DNA of 64,000 nucleotides, from contig FN543093.2 in the NCBI GenBank assembly GCA_000027065.2, positions 3,786,074-3,850,073 on the forward strand, read 5' to 3'. This DNA comes from Cronobacter turicensis z3032. GTDB lineage: Bacteria > Pseudomonadota > Gammaproteobacteria > Enterobacterales > Enterobacteriaceae. Made by a program: the position numbers and the translations under genes. Positions 25,704 to 34,805 of the stretch are shown one piece after another; the stretch's first letter is position 1, and every line of letters starts with the position of its first letter. The notes under the pieces are model-generated. The model saw only the letters and a list, made by a program, of their open reading frames with translations, searched no databases and was not told where the DNA came from.

Positions 25704-26285
25704 ATGGAAAATCTGGCGGACTGGCGCTGGCTGAATGAACCCGCACGCTGGCGGCATGAAAGTGACGCTCTGCATGTCACCACCGATGCGCAAACCGATT
25801 TCTGGCAAACCACCTGGTATGGCTTTCAGCGCCATTCCGGGCATGTGTTCGGTACGGAGGTCACCGGTGAGTTTACCTTCCAGGTGCGCGTCGAGGGCAA
25901 TTTCACCACGCTGTATGACCAGGCGGGGCTGTTCCTGATGGCGGACGAGCAGCACTGGCTGAAAGCGGGTATTGAGTATAACGACGCGCAGCCGATGATT
26001 GGCAGCGTGTTGACGCTTGAGCGCTCCGACTGGGCGACCGGGATTTTCCCTGCGGCGCAAAAGCATTTCTGGCTGCGCCTGACGCATCAGAATCACTGCC
26101 TGCGTCTGCAATACTCCACTGACGGTGAAACCTGGCCGCTGCTGCGCCTGTGCCCGTTCCCGGACGCTGAACGCTATTTCCTCGGCGCGATGTGCTGTTC
26201 GCCGTCGCGCGCGGGGCTGGAGATTGTCTTCTCCGATTTTCGCCTCGGGCCGCCCAACGGCAAAGATCTGCACGATCTGAGCTGA
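25704..26285 (+). CDS. DUF1349-domain protein
   Basis: The 193-residue product is a beta-jelly-roll protein with the DUF1349 motifs WQTTWYGFQRHSGHVFG, LYDQAGLFLMADEQHWLKAG and YFLGAMCCSPSRAGLEIVFSDF. The fold is concanavalin-like, and yeast and bacterial members are called regulation-of-enolase proteins without a proven function. No signal peptide is present, so it is cytoplasmic. It stands 58 bp after the AraC-type gene, and GGGAGAAG before the ATG is a good ribosome binding site. The pairing recurs in related enterics only as far as I can guess. Confidence 0.87.
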   Translation: MENLADWRWLNEPARWRHESDALHVTTDAQTDFWQTTWYGFQRHSGHVFGTEVTGEFTFQVRVEGNFTTLYDQAGLFLMADEQHWLKAGIEYNDAQPMIGSVLTLERSDWATGIFPAAQKHFWLRLTHQNHCLRLQYSTDGETWPLLRLCPFPDAERYFLGAMCCSPSRAGLEIVFSDFRLGPPNGKDLHDLS

Positions 26286-26364
26286 TGCGCAGCAAGCTGG
26301 TACAAGACGCGCGTTTTCGCCCGCCGCTACACTCATGCGCTGAACAGCGACGTGAGTGATAATG

Positions 26365-27333
26365 ATGTTAACTGGCGTGTTATATGCCCTGCTGGCGGGG
26401 CTAATGTGGGGGCTGATTTTCGTCGGCCCCTTGCTGGTGCCGGAATACCCGGCGGTATTGCAGTCGATGGGGCGCTATCTGGCGCTGGGTCTGCTGGCGC
26501 TGCCGCTGGCGTGGGCCGGGCGCGGGCGGTTAAAACAACTTACCGGGCGCGACTGGCTGACCGCGCTGACGCTGACCATGATGGGCAATCTTATCTATTA
26601 CGTCTGTCTCGCGAGCGCCATTCAGCGCACCGGCGCGCCCGTTTCCACGATGATCATCGGCACGTTGCCGGTGGTCATTCCGGTCTTCGCCAATCTGCTC
26701 TATAGCCGTCGCGACGGCAGGCTGCCATGGCGGCGGTTGTGCCCGGCGCTGGCGGCAATTTTCTGCGGGCTGGTTTGCGTTAATTTCGCCGAGCTACGCC
26801 ACGGTCTGCCAGGCTTCACGCCGGGCCGTTACGCGAGCGGCATCGCGCTGGCGAGCGTGTCGGTCATGTGCTGGGCGTGGTATGCGCTGCGTAACGCGCG
26901 CTGGCTGCGGGAAAACCCCGACAAGCACCCGATGATGTGGGCGACGGCGCAGGGGCTGGTGACGCTCCCGGTATCGCTGGTGGGTTATGTTGCGGCGTGT
27001 GTGTGGCTTTCGGCCGATAACAGCGGTTTTGCGCTGCCCTTCGGCCCACGTCCTGGCGTGTTTATCGCCCTGATGATCGCCATTGCGCTCTGCTGCTCAT
27101 GGATTGGCGCGCTGTGCTGGAATATCGCGAGTCAGCGCCTGCCGACGGTGATTCTCGGGCCGCTTATTGTCTTTGAAACGCTGGCCGGGCTGCTCTATAC
27201 CTTTTTGCTGCGCCAGAGTATGCCGCCGCTGCTGACCCTGATCGGCATCGCGCTGCTGGCGGCGGGCGTGGTGATGGCGGTACGGGTGAAAATCGTGCCG
27301 GTCGCAGCGCGCGTGACGCAAGAGGCGCCATAA
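26365..27333 (+). CDS. ytfF: YtfF, DMT-superfamily inner-membrane transporter
   Basis: The 322-residue protein has ten predicted membrane helices and two EamA repeats, the first including MWGLIFVGPLLVPEYP and the second VSVMCWAWYALRNARWLRENP. It closely follows E. coli YtfF. The family exports amino acids or other small metabolites, but the substrate is unknown. Start choice between adjacent ATGs (26362 and 26365) follows the E. coli length. A terminator is shared with the convergent chemoreceptor gene. Confidence 0.92.
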   Translation: MLTGVLYALLAGLMWGLIFVGPLLVPEYPAVLQSMGRYLALGLLALPLAWAGRGRLKQLTGRDWLTALTLTMMGNLIYYVCLASAIQRTGAPVSTMIIGTLPVVIPVFANLLYSRRDGRLPWRRLCPALAAIFCGLVCVNFAELRHGLPGFTPGRYASGIALASVSVMCWAWYALRNARWLRENPDKHPMMWATAQGLVTLPVSLVGYVAACVWLSADNSGFALPFGPRPGVFIALMIAIALCCSWIGALCWNIASQRLPTVILGPLIVFETLAGLLYTFLLRQSMPPLLTLIGIALLAAGVVMAVRVKIVPVAARVTQEAP

Positions 27334-27336
27334 AAA

Positions 27337-27359
27337 AAGGCCCGTCAGTGACGGGCCTT
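27337..27359. terminator. Bidirectional terminator between ytfF and the Tsr-type receptor gene
   Basis: A perfect 10-bp stem, AAGGCCCGTC with GACGGGCCTT around a three-base loop, lies between two convergent genes. The minus strand is followed by a run of seven T residues, so the strongest direction is for the receptor mRNA. Confidence 0.88.
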
Positions 27360-27364
27360 AAGGC

Positions 27365-29038
27365 TCAGAAGGTTTCCCAGTTCTCGCTGCCGCCTGCCGG
27401 CGCGGCTTTCAGGCTCGCCGCCGGAGCTGGCGCGCTGAAGGATGGCGCCTGCGGGGCAACGCTCGCCGTGCGGCTGTGGGCGCGGTTGAGTTTGAATACC
27501 GCGACCGCTTCGTTCAGCTTGCCTGCCTGATCTTCAAGGGCAGCGGCAGCGGCGGCGGACTCTTCCACCAGCGCGGCGTTCTGCTGCGTCACTTTATCCA
27601 TCTCGGAGACCGCAAGGCCCACCTGATCGATACCGCGGCTCTGCTCATCGGACGCCGAGGCGATTTCACCCATGATGTCAGTCACGCGCGTCACCGCGCC
27701 GACCACTTCTTTCATGGTTTCACCCGCTTCGCGCACCAGCTGTGAGCCTGCATCGACGCGGTTGCCGGAGTTTTCGATAAGCGCTTTGATCTCTTTCGCC
27801 GCCTGGGCGCTGCGGCTTGCCAGCGTACGGACTTCACCCGCGACGACCGCAAAACCACGGCCCTGCTCGCCCGCGCGCGCCGCTTCCACCGCGGCGTTGA
27901 GCGCGAGGATATTGGTCTGGAACGCGATGCCGTCGATAACGTTAGTTATCTGGGCAATCTGGTTAGAGCTGGCGGCGATTTCATCCATGGTGCGGACCAC
28001 GCCGTCCACCACTTCACCGCCTTTCAGCGCGGTTTCCGACGCGGTACGCGCCAGTTGCGTCGCCTGACGGGCGTTATCGGCGTTCTGTTTCACTGTCGCG
28101 GTCAGTTCTTCCATGCTGGCGGCGGTTTCTTCCAGCGACGCGGCCTGCTGTTCGGTACGCGAGGAGAGATCGTTGCTGCCCGCGGAGATTTCGCTCGCGC
28201 CGGTAAAGATGGTATCGGTGCTGTCGCGCACGGTGCTGACCGTACGAGCCAGCGACTGCTGCATCTCGTGAACGTTGCGCGCCAGCAGCGCCATTTCGTT
28301 GTGGCCTTGCGCATCAATAGGCTGCGTCAGGTCGCCTGCGGCAATCGCGCGGATGTGGCTGATAACCTCATGCAACGGCAGCAGCAGTACGCGGCGCATC
28401 GCCACCCAGCTGATGATAATCACGGCCAGCACCATCACCATGATCGTTGACAGGATCCACAGAATGCGCTGGTAGTCGCTTTCGTTGTCCTTCACGCCCT
28501 GGCTTGAGAGCTTCGCCTGGTCAGCGCGCCATTCGCGATAGACTTCCTGCATGGCGTTTTGCTTCTGCTCGGCGTTCTGCTTGAACATCCCTTCCAGATT
28601 GCCTTCGGCCAGAAACTTGTTCATTTTCGCAAGCGTCGAGGAGTAGATGCGGTACTGCTCTTCCAGACGATCAACCAGACGCTCGTCCATGCCCGGCGTT
28701 TCCGGCAGTTTAAAGTACTTATCGTAGTGGCTCTTCGCGTCCGCCAGCTGTTGGCTGGCTGTCGTGACCAGCTCATTGAGCTGCCCGCCGTTGATCTGGC
28801 TCGCCATGTTGCCTTGCAGGCGCAGCATGCCGCGGTTAAGCGTGACGCGCGTCTGGTTGAGGCTTATCCAGGCGTCGGTAAATTCCGCCACGTTCTGGCT
28901 GGAGATTTGCGACACGTTAAAGTTGTCTTTGTCGTTGTTGAGCGCGCTAATGAAAACGCCCGCGGCGATAAGCTGCATCGCGCCCAGCACGATCAGTACA
29001 GTAATTAAAAGGGTTATGACTTTTATACGTTTAAACAT
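27365..29038 (-). CDS. Tsr-type methyl-accepting chemotaxis protein
   Basis: The 557-residue receptor has two membrane helices (about 7-30 and 190-212), a periplasmic four-helix domain, a HAMP linker and the full signalling domain (hairpin tip GIAFQTNILALNAAVEAARAGE). The C-terminus is the pentapeptide NWETF, which binds CheR and CheB. Arg64, Arg69 and Arg73 line up exactly with the serine or aspartate-binding residues of E. coli Tsr, which supports an amino-acid ligand. The signal domain is close to Tsr, but the periplasmic part is diverged. E. coli has tsr elsewhere, so this is a lineage-specific receptor inserted between ytfF and ytfE. A sigma-28 promoter precedes it. Confidence 0.95.
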   Translation of the reverse strand: MFKRIKVITLLITVLIVLGAMQLIAAGVFISALNNDKDNFNVSQISSQNVAEFTDAWISLNQTRVTLNRGMLRLQGNMASQINGGQLNELVTTASQQLADAKSHYDKYFKLPETPGMDERLVDRLEEQYRIYSSTLAKMNKFLAEGNLEGMFKQNAEQKQNAMQEVYREWRADQAKLSSQGVKDNESDYQRILWILSTIMVMVLAVIIISWVAMRRVLLLPLHEVISHIRAIAAGDLTQPIDAQGHNEMALLARNVHEMQQSLARTVSTVRDSTDTIFTGASEISAGSNDLSSRTEQQAASLEETAASMEELTATVKQNADNARQATQLARTASETALKGGEVVDGVVRTMDEIAASSNQIAQITNVIDGIAFQTNILALNAAVEAARAGEQGRGFAVVAGEVRTLASRSAQAAKEIKALIENSGNRVDAGSQLVREAGETMKEVVGAVTRVTDIMGEIASASDEQSRGIDQVGLAVSEMDKVTQQNAALVEESAAAAAALEDQAGKLNEAVAVFKLNRAHSRTASVAPQAPSFSAPAPAASLKAAPAGGSENWETF

Positions 29039-29074
29039 GAAAGACCTTTTTGCAGGTGTAATCCAGGGTGTATC

Positions 29075-29101
29075 TATCGGCAGGTCATTCAGGTTATTTA
29101 A
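29075..29101 (-). promoter_or_regulatory. Sigma-28 promoter of the Tsr-type receptor gene
   Basis: On the minus strand, TAAATAAC and GCCGATAG are separated by 11 bases, matching TAAAGTTT-N11-GCCGATAA at four plus seven positions. It ends 36 bp before the ATG. This is the FliA-type flagellar promoter expected for a receptor gene. Confidence 0.8.
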
Positions 29102-29232
29102 TCAGCGAAGCGGCAAGCGGCGGGGTTTCCAGTTATTTCCTGATAGCGATCAGCCAGTTAGCCATAAAAATATTTTTGTGACACACCTCACATTTTAATC
29201 CCCCTCCTCTAAAGGGTTATAGCCTCGCTATA

Positions 29233-29255
29233 AAGATGCATTTAATATACATCTT
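29233..29255 (+). promoter_or_regulatory. NsrR operator upstream of ytfE
   Basis: The near-perfect palindrome AAGATGCATTT, two or three bases, then ATACATCTT has the spacing of the NsrR consensus (AAGATGYNTTT and its inverse). It lies 26 bp before the ytfE ATG, over the expected promoter. E. coli ytfE is repressed by NsrR, and the nsrR gene lies 17 kb away in this window. Confidence 0.88.
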
Positions 29256-29280
29256 ATTAAATGATGAGTGAGGTACTGCT

Positions 29281-29946
29281 ATGGCCTTCCGTGACCAACC
29301 CCTTGGCGAACTGGCGTTAACCATCCCGCGCGCCTCCGCGCTGTTCCGTAAATACAACCTGGATTTCTGCTGTGGCGGCAAACAGACGCTGCTGCGCGCG
29401 GCGACGCGCCAGGCGCTCGATCTGGAGGCGATTGAAAGCGAGCTGGCGGCATTAGCCGAGACGCCGCTGGAGAAGGACTGGCAAGCCGCGCCGCTTGCTG
29501 AAATCATCGATCATATCATCGTGCGCTACCACGACCGCCATCGTGAACAGCTGCCGGAGCTGATTTTGCAGGCCACCAAAGTAGAGCGCGTCCACGCCGA
29601 TAAACCGGGCGTGCCGAAAGGGCTCGCGAAGTATCTGAGCATGCTGCATGAAGAACTGACGAGCCACATGATGAAAGAAGAGCGCGTACTGTTCCCGATG
29701 ATTAAACAGGGCATGGGCAGTCAGGCGACGGGGCCGATTAGCGTGATGGAGAACGAGCACGATGAGGCGGGAGAACTGCTGGAAGTGATTAAGCACACCA
29801 CGAATAATGTGACGCCGCCGCCGGAAGCCTGCACAACGTGGCGCGCGCTGTATAACGGTATTAATGCGCTGATTGACGATCTGATGAATCACATCAGCCT
29901 TGAGAACAACACCCTTTTCCCGCGTGCCCTCGCAGGCGAAAAATAA
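29281..29946 (+). CDS. ytfE: Di-iron protein YtfE (RIC), repair of iron-sulfur clusters
   Basis: The 221-residue protein starts AFRDQPLGELALTIPRASALF and has the conserved Cys30-Cys31 (DFCCGGK) of the N-terminal domain. The hemerythrin-like four-helix domain supplies histidines and glutamates for the di-iron site (DHIIVRYHDRHRE, MLHEELTSHMMKEE, MENEHDEAGE, NHISLENNTLF). It repairs iron-sulfur clusters damaged by nitric oxide, and NO reductase-like activity has been reported. NsrR control is visible upstream. Length matches E. coli. Confidence 0.97.
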   Translation: MAFRDQPLGELALTIPRASALFRKYNLDFCCGGKQTLLRAATRQALDLEAIESELAALAETPLEKDWQAAPLAEIIDHIIVRYHDRHREQLPELILQATKVERVHADKPGVPKGLAKYLSMLHEELTSHMMKEERVLFPMIKQGMGSQATGPISVMENEHDEAGELLEVIKHTTNNVTPPPEACTTWRALYNGINALIDDLMNHISLENNTLFPRALAGEK

Positions 29947-29984
29947 AAGGCGCCCTGTCGAGCGCCCCGGTAACTTGACCTTTT

Positions 29985-30008
29985 GGGCCCGATACGTGGG
30001 CCCTTTTT
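29985..30008 (+). terminator. Terminator after ytfE
   Basis: GGGCCC pairs with GGGCCC (palindromic arms) around a seven-base loop and TTTTTT follows. It lies 38 bp after the ytfE stop codon and just before the end of convergent cycA. Confidence 0.8.
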
Positions 30009-30014
30009 TATGGC

Positions 30015-31427
30015 TTAGCGGCGGAAGTTCGCCAGGCGTTTCTTGCCGATAAACAACCAGCACACGCCCAGCACCACAAACCACAGCGGCGTTACCATCA
30101 GCGCCTGACGGGTGTCATCTTCCAGCGTCAGCAGGGCGATAACAAACACGAAGAACGCCATGCAGACCCAGCACATCACCTTACCGAGCGGCATTTTGTA
30201 GATCGATTTCTCATGCAGCTGCGGGCGCTGCTTACGGTATACCAGGTAAGAGCACAGGATGATGGTCCAGACGAACATAAACAGGATCGCCGACACGGTG
30301 GTGATCATCGTAAACGCGGTAATAACGTTCGGGTTGATATAGAGCATCACCACACCGCCCAGCAGGCAGATGCAGGAGAAGGTCAGCCCTTTCGCCGGTA
30401 CGGCGCGTTTAGAGAGTTTGGCGAACGCTTTCGGCGCCACGCCGTCTTGCGCCAGACCGTAGAGCATACGGCTGGTGGAGAAGACGCCGCTGTTGGCGGA
30501 AGACGCTGCCGAGGTCAGGACCACGAAGTTAATCAGGCTCGCCGCCGCAGGTAGCCCCACCAGCACAAACAGCTCGACGAACGGGCTCTTGGTCGGCACG
30601 ACGGAGCTCCACGGCGTCACGGACATGATGATAATCAGCGCGAAGACGTAGAACATGATGATGCGAATCGGAATCGAGTTGATCGCGCGCGGCAGCGATT
30701 TTTCCGGGTCTTTGGTTTCGGCGGCGGTGGTGCCCACCAGCTCAATACCCACAAACGCGAAGACCGCAATCTGGAAGCCTGCGAAGAAACCGCTCAGCCC
30801 TTTCGGGAACCAGCCGCCTTCATTCCACAGATGTGCAAAGGACGCTTCAACGCCGGTCGGCGATTTAAAGTGCATCAGCACCATTACCAGCCCGACCACG
30901 ATAAGCCCGACGATGGCGACGATTTTGATCATCGCGAACCAGAACTCCATCTCGCCGAACATCTTCACGGTGGCGAGGTTAAGAGAGAGCAGCAGCACGA
31001 CCACCGCCAGCGACGCGACCCAGTCCGACAGGCCGGGGAACCAGAACTGCGCATAGGCGGTAATGGCCACGACATCCGCCATGCCGGTGACGACCCAGCA
31101 GAACCAGTAGGTCCAGCCGGTGAAATACCCCGCCCAGGGGCCGAGTAAATCGGCGGCGAAATCGCTGAAAGATTTATATTCGAGATTCGAGAGCAGAAGC
31201 TCGCCCATCGCCCGCATGACGAAAAACAGCATAAAGCCGATGATCATATAGACGAAAATAATCGACGGGCCGGCGAGGCTGATGGTTTTGCCGGACCCCA
31301 TAAATAACCCGGTGCCGATAGCGCCGCCGATAGCAATCAACTGTATATGACGATTCGTAAGATTACGCCGCAGCGACTGCTCAGCCGGCGCCTCAGCAGC
31401 GTCAGCCACTTTGATCTGATCTGACAT
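30015..31427 (-). CDS. cycA: D-serine/D-alanine/glycine transporter CycA
   Basis: The 470-residue APC-family permease has 12 membrane helices. The amino-acid permease signature runs over QLIAIGGAIGTGLFMGSGKT. Helix 6 carries GFQIAVFAFVGIELVGTTAAET, and the C-terminus is GVCWLFIGKKRLANFRR. It imports glycine, D-alanine, D-serine and the antibiotic D-cycloserine by proton symport. In E. coli its mRNA is targeted by the sRNA GcvB; whether that holds here was not tested. The leader has AAAAGAACATG as start context. Confidence 0.96.
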   Translation of the reverse strand: MSDQIKVADAAEAPAEQSLRRNLTNRHIQLIAIGGAIGTGLFMGSGKTISLAGPSIIFVYMIIGFMLFFVMRAMGELLLSNLEYKSFSDFAADLLGPWAGYFTGWTYWFCWVVTGMADVVAITAYAQFWFPGLSDWVASLAVVVLLLSLNLATVKMFGEMEFWFAMIKIVAIVGLIVVGLVMVLMHFKSPTGVEASFAHLWNEGGWFPKGLSGFFAGFQIAVFAFVGIELVGTTAAETKDPEKSLPRAINSIPIRIIMFYVFALIIIMSVTPWSSVVPTKSPFVELFVLVGLPAAASLINFVVLTSAASSANSGVFSTSRMLYGLAQDGVAPKAFAKLSKRAVPAKGLTFSCICLLGGVVMLYINPNVITAFTMITTVSAILFMFVWTIILCSYLVYRKQRPQLHEKSIYKMPLGKVMCWVCMAFFVFVIALLTLEDDTRQALMVTPLWFVVLGVCWLFIGKKRLANFRR

Positions 31428-31685
31428 GTTCTTTTCCTGTACCTGTCTGTGTTGTTGAGGCTCTGCTGGCCTCTATTTACGTGTCGAAATGACGATGTCA
31501 CTGGCAAAACATCATCGATATTAGGTAAGAATCGGAGGGTTGAATACTAAGATTTAAATATAATGTTAATTTTATGTTTAAAATGGGTGGCAAATCACTT
31601 TCACTTCGCGAAATGCATCACAAAAATACCCGCAATCCGCCTATTATCAAAATAAAATCGCGTTATTTCACTTACGGAAAAACAA

Positions 31686-31705
31686 ATCCCCGCCGCAGCG
31701 GGGAT
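31686..31705 (-). terminator. Terminator of fklB
   Basis: The minus-strand stem ATCCCCGC / GCGGGGAT has a four-base loop and is followed by TTGTTTTT. It lies 9 bp past the fklB stop codon. Confidence 0.85.
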
Positions 31706-31714
31706 ATGAAACCC

Positions 31715-32335
31715 TTACAGGATTTCCAGCAGTTCGACTTCAAATACCAGGGTGCTGAACGGCGGAATGGACGCGCCCGCGCCGCGCTCGCCGTAGGCCA
31801 GGTTGTGCGGAATCGTCAGTTCCCATTTGGAGCCGACCGGCATCAGGGTCAGTGCTTCAATCCAGCCCGCGATAACGCCGGTGACCGGGAATTCCGCCGG
31901 TTCGCCGCGCGCGACGGAGCTGTCAAACACGGTGCCGTCGATAAGCTTGCCGGTGTAGTGCACGCGCACGCGATCCTTACGGGAAGGGATCGGGCCGTCG
32001 CCCTGCGTCAGAACGCGGAATTGCAGGCCGGATTCGGTGCTGTTCACCCCTTCGCGCTCGCGGTTTTCGTCCAGATATTTCTGGCCTTCTACCGCCATCT
32101 CCTGCTGGCGTTCGCGACGCACGGCGTCGGCGCGTTCGTGGATTTCACGCAGCGCGCGATGCACCACGTCAACAGGAACGGCTGGCTGGTTGCCTTCCAG
32201 CGCGTCACGCAGCCCCGCCACCAGCGCCTCCGGCAGCAGACCCTGTAAGCCCGACTCGCGCAGTTGCTGTCCGACCTGTAAGCCAATGCCGTAGCTTGCC
32301 TGCGCTTCAATGGTGTCAAAAGAAGGGGTTGTCAT
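31715..32335 (-). CDS. fklB: FKBP-type peptidyl-prolyl isomerase FklB (FKBP22)
   Basis: The 206-residue protein starts MTTPSFDTIEAQASYGIGLQ. It has the dimerising helical N-terminal domain (1-110) and a C-terminal FKBP domain with VHYTGKLIDGTVFDSSVARG, PAEFPVTGVIAGWIEAL, and GERGAGASIPPFSTLVFEVEL. It isomerises proline bonds during protein folding. The long upstream extension of the frame is not coding, and AAGGATAACC before this ATG is a fair ribosome binding site. Confidence 0.96.
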   Translation of the reverse strand: MTTPSFDTIEAQASYGIGLQVGQQLRESGLQGLLPEALVAGLRDALEGNQPAVPVDVVHRALREIHERADAVRRERQQEMAVEGQKYLDENREREGVNSTESGLQFRVLTQGDGPIPSRKDRVRVHYTGKLIDGTVFDSSVARGEPAEFPVTGVIAGWIEALTLMPVGSKWELTIPHNLAYGERGAGASIPPFSTLVFEVELLEIL

Positions 32336-32536
32336 GGGGTTATCCTTTCTCAATGGGAAAATTAGCGGGCAGCATAACAGCAGCGCCACGTCGGGTAAAA
32401 TAATCCTCCGGCAAGGTGGTAAGGTCAGGGATGCCAGCGCGCTCACGAATGCGCGCTTTTCTACCGGCATCAAACAGTTAGAACGCTATAATGGTACACT
32501 GGCACGGCGAAGCGTTTCAGTGAATGAGGAGAAGAC

Positions 32537-33124
32537 ATGCCCGGACGAATTAAACCGTTGCTGGCGCAGGTATGGCACGCCCCGGACCACCTCCGGCTGA
32601 TGGACCCGCTGCCCCCCGCGCACCGACGCGGCATTATTCTTTGCGCGGCCGTCATCGCGCTGTGCTTTTTATGGCCTTCTCCCGACGAGCCGGAAACCCC
32701 GCAGCGACGTGACGCGCAGCTGGACTTCAGCCGCGCGCCGGAGACCCCGGAAGCGCCGGTACAGCCGCAGGTAATCGCGCCATCCCGGACGCCGGAGGAA
32801 AGCGTCCAGCAACCGGCTTCCAGCGCGCCGGTGCAACCGTTCCAGAATAACGATATTAAACAACAGTGGCGCACCTATCGCGTGGAATCCGGCAAAACGC
32901 TGGCGCAGCTGTTCCGCGATCACAGTCTACCGCCGGAAGATGTGTACGCGATGGCCAAAGTGGAAGGCGACGGCAAGCCGCTCAGTAATCTTCAGCAGGG
33001 ACAGATGGTGCAGGTGCGGCAGAACGCCAGCGGCGTGGTGACGGCGCTGACTATTGATACCGGCGATAATCAGCAGGTGCTGTTTACCCGCCAGCCGGAC
33101 GGCAGTTTCCTGCGCGTGCGCTGA
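32537..33124 (+). CDS. ytfB: YtfB (OapA-like), cell-envelope LysM-type protein
   Basis: The 195-residue protein has a cytoplasmic N-terminal basic tail and one membrane helix (about 31-47, GIILCAAVIALCFLWPS). A proline-rich linker and a periplasmic OapA/LysM-like domain follow (about 107-190, WRTYRVESGKTLAQLFRDHSL). E. coli YtfB has been tied to cell division and peptidoglycan binding. It is divergent from fklB and convergent to rplI. The linker here is proline-rich and variable. Confidence 0.93.
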   Translation: MPGRIKPLLAQVWHAPDHLRLMDPLPPAHRRGIILCAAVIALCFLWPSPDEPETPQRRDAQLDFSRAPETPEAPVQPQVIAPSRTPEESVQQPASSAPVQPFQNNDIKQQWRTYRVESGKTLAQLFRDHSLPPEDVYAMAKVEGDGKPLSNLQQGQMVQVRQNASGVVTALTIDTGDNQQVLFTRQPDGSFLRVR

Positions 33125-33150
33125 GATTTTCAGCGTGTCAGAAAAGCAAA

Positions 33151-33171
33151 ACGCCGGCACAAGGCCGGCGT
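33151..33171. terminator. Terminator between ytfB and rplI
   Basis: The stem ACGCCGGC / GCCGGCGT around a five-base loop is followed by CTTT on the plus strand, while the minus strand gives TTTTGCTTTTC. It serves both convergent transcripts. Confidence 0.85.
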
Positions 33172-33195
33172 CTTTACGTGCAGTTGAGTAAAAAC

Positions 33196-33645
33196 TTACT
33201 CAGCAACCACGTTTACAGTCAGTTTAGCGAATACTTCGCTGTGAACCTGGAAGTCCACTTCGTGTTCGCCAGTGGTACGCAGAACGCCGTTCGGCAGACG
33301 AACTTCGCTCTTAGCCACGTCAACGCCCGCTGCAGTTACAGCGTCAGCGATGTCGCGAGTACCGATGGAACCGAACAGTTTACCTTCGTCGCCCGCTTTG
33401 GACGCGATGGTAACAGAGCCCAGCGCATTGATTTTCTCTGCGCGAGCTTCAGCAGCGGACAGAACGTCAGCCAGTTTGGCTTCCAGTTCAGCACGACGTG
33501 CTTCGAAGAACTCAACGTTTTTCTTGGTAGCCGGCACAGCTTTGCCCTGCGGAACCAGGAAGTTACGAGCGTAGCCCGCTTTAACGTTTACCTGGTCGCC
33601 CAGGCTGCCCAGGTTTGCTACTTTATCAAGCAGAATAACTTGCAT
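33196..33645 (-). CDS. rplI: 50S ribosomal protein L9
   Basis: The 149-residue protein begins MQVILLDKVANLGSLGDQVN with the L9 RNA-binding domain. A long connecting helix (about 40-75) and a second globular domain follow. It is the last gene of the rpsF-priB-rpsR-rplI operon, with a terminator downstream shared with ytfB. Key conserved loop GYARNFLVPQGKA is intact. Confidence 0.99.
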   Translation of the reverse strand: MQVILLDKVANLGSLGDQVNVKAGYARNFLVPQGKAVPATKKNVEFFEARRAELEAKLADVLSAAEARAEKINALGSVTIASKAGDEGKLFGSIGTRDIADAVTAAGVDVAKSEVRLPNGVLRTTGEHEVDFQVHSEVFAKLTVNVVAE

Positions 33646-33686
33646 TACCTTATCCTCTCAAAGTCGTATTAATGGACCGTGACCGA

Positions 33687-34233
<547 letters not shown>

Positions 34234-34238
34234 CAGAA

Positions 34239-34634
34239 TTACTCTTCAGAATCCCCAGCTTCAGCATCATCAGCGGTTTCGTTAGCGAAATCATCGCGAC
34301 GCTCACGGCGCTCGTCTTTCGCTTTAACCATCGGAGAGGCTTCAGTTACGGCGTGTTTGGTGCGCATAACCATGCTGCGGATAACGGCATCGTTGAAGCG
34401 GAAGGTAGTTTCCAGCTCATCGATAACTTCCTGCGGCGCTTCAACGTTCATCAGAACGTAGTGGGCTTTGTGCAGTTTGTTGATCGGGTAAGCCAGCTGA
34501 CGGCGGCCCCAGTCTTCCAGACGGTGGATCTTGCCTTCTGCACCAGTGATGGCAGCAGAGTAGCGCTCGATCATACCCGGAACCTGTTCGCTCTGGTCAG
34601 GATGGACCATAAAAACGATTTCGTAATGACGCAT
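34239..34634 (-). CDS. rpsF: 30S ribosomal protein S6
   Basis: The 131-residue protein begins [20 protein letters not shown]. Its acidic tail DAEAGDSEE carries a terminal glutamate, the place where RimK adds extra glutamates in E. coli. It heads the operon, with a promoter and a structured leader upstream. It binds S18 and helps shape the 30S platform. Confidence 0.99.
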
Positions 34635-34655
34635 CGAATTGCTCCTTACGGATTA

Positions 34656-34705
34656 TTCAGCCTCCTGTCTGGGTCAGCCGCGGCCCGGGGAGGCAAGGAA
34701 CGTGA
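34656..34705 (-). ncRNA. S6:S18 autoregulatory leader of the rpsF operon
   Basis: On the minus strand, GCCTCC and GGAGGC enclose a hairpin containing CCGGGCCGCGGCTGACC, just upstream of the ribosome binding site AAGGAG. In E. coli an S6:S18 complex binds a leader hairpin with a CCG-containing bulge to repress translation. The conserved stem, the CCG and the location fit this motif. Confidence 0.6.
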
Positions 34706-34734
34706 TTAAAGGGCGGCTGAAAAATTGACGCGTC

Positions 34735-34763
34735 ATTCTAATGGCGGACCATGACAAACACAA
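34735..34763 (-). promoter_or_regulatory. Promoter of the rpsF operon
   Basis: On the minus strand TTGTGT and TAGAAT are separated by 17 bases, close to the sigma-70 pattern. The -10 box ends about 100 bp before the S6 start codon, leaving room for the leader hairpin. Confidence 0.55.
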
Positions 34764-34805
34764 GGCCGCTGGTAAAAAAAGCCGCAATCCCGGTTTGCGC
34801 GGTCT

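Noticed and set aside
31428..31685. Possible small RNA or gene in the cycA-fklB gap
   Set aside because: The longest frames are AT-rich without ribosome binding sites and no terminator-bearing transcript other than that of fklB was seen.
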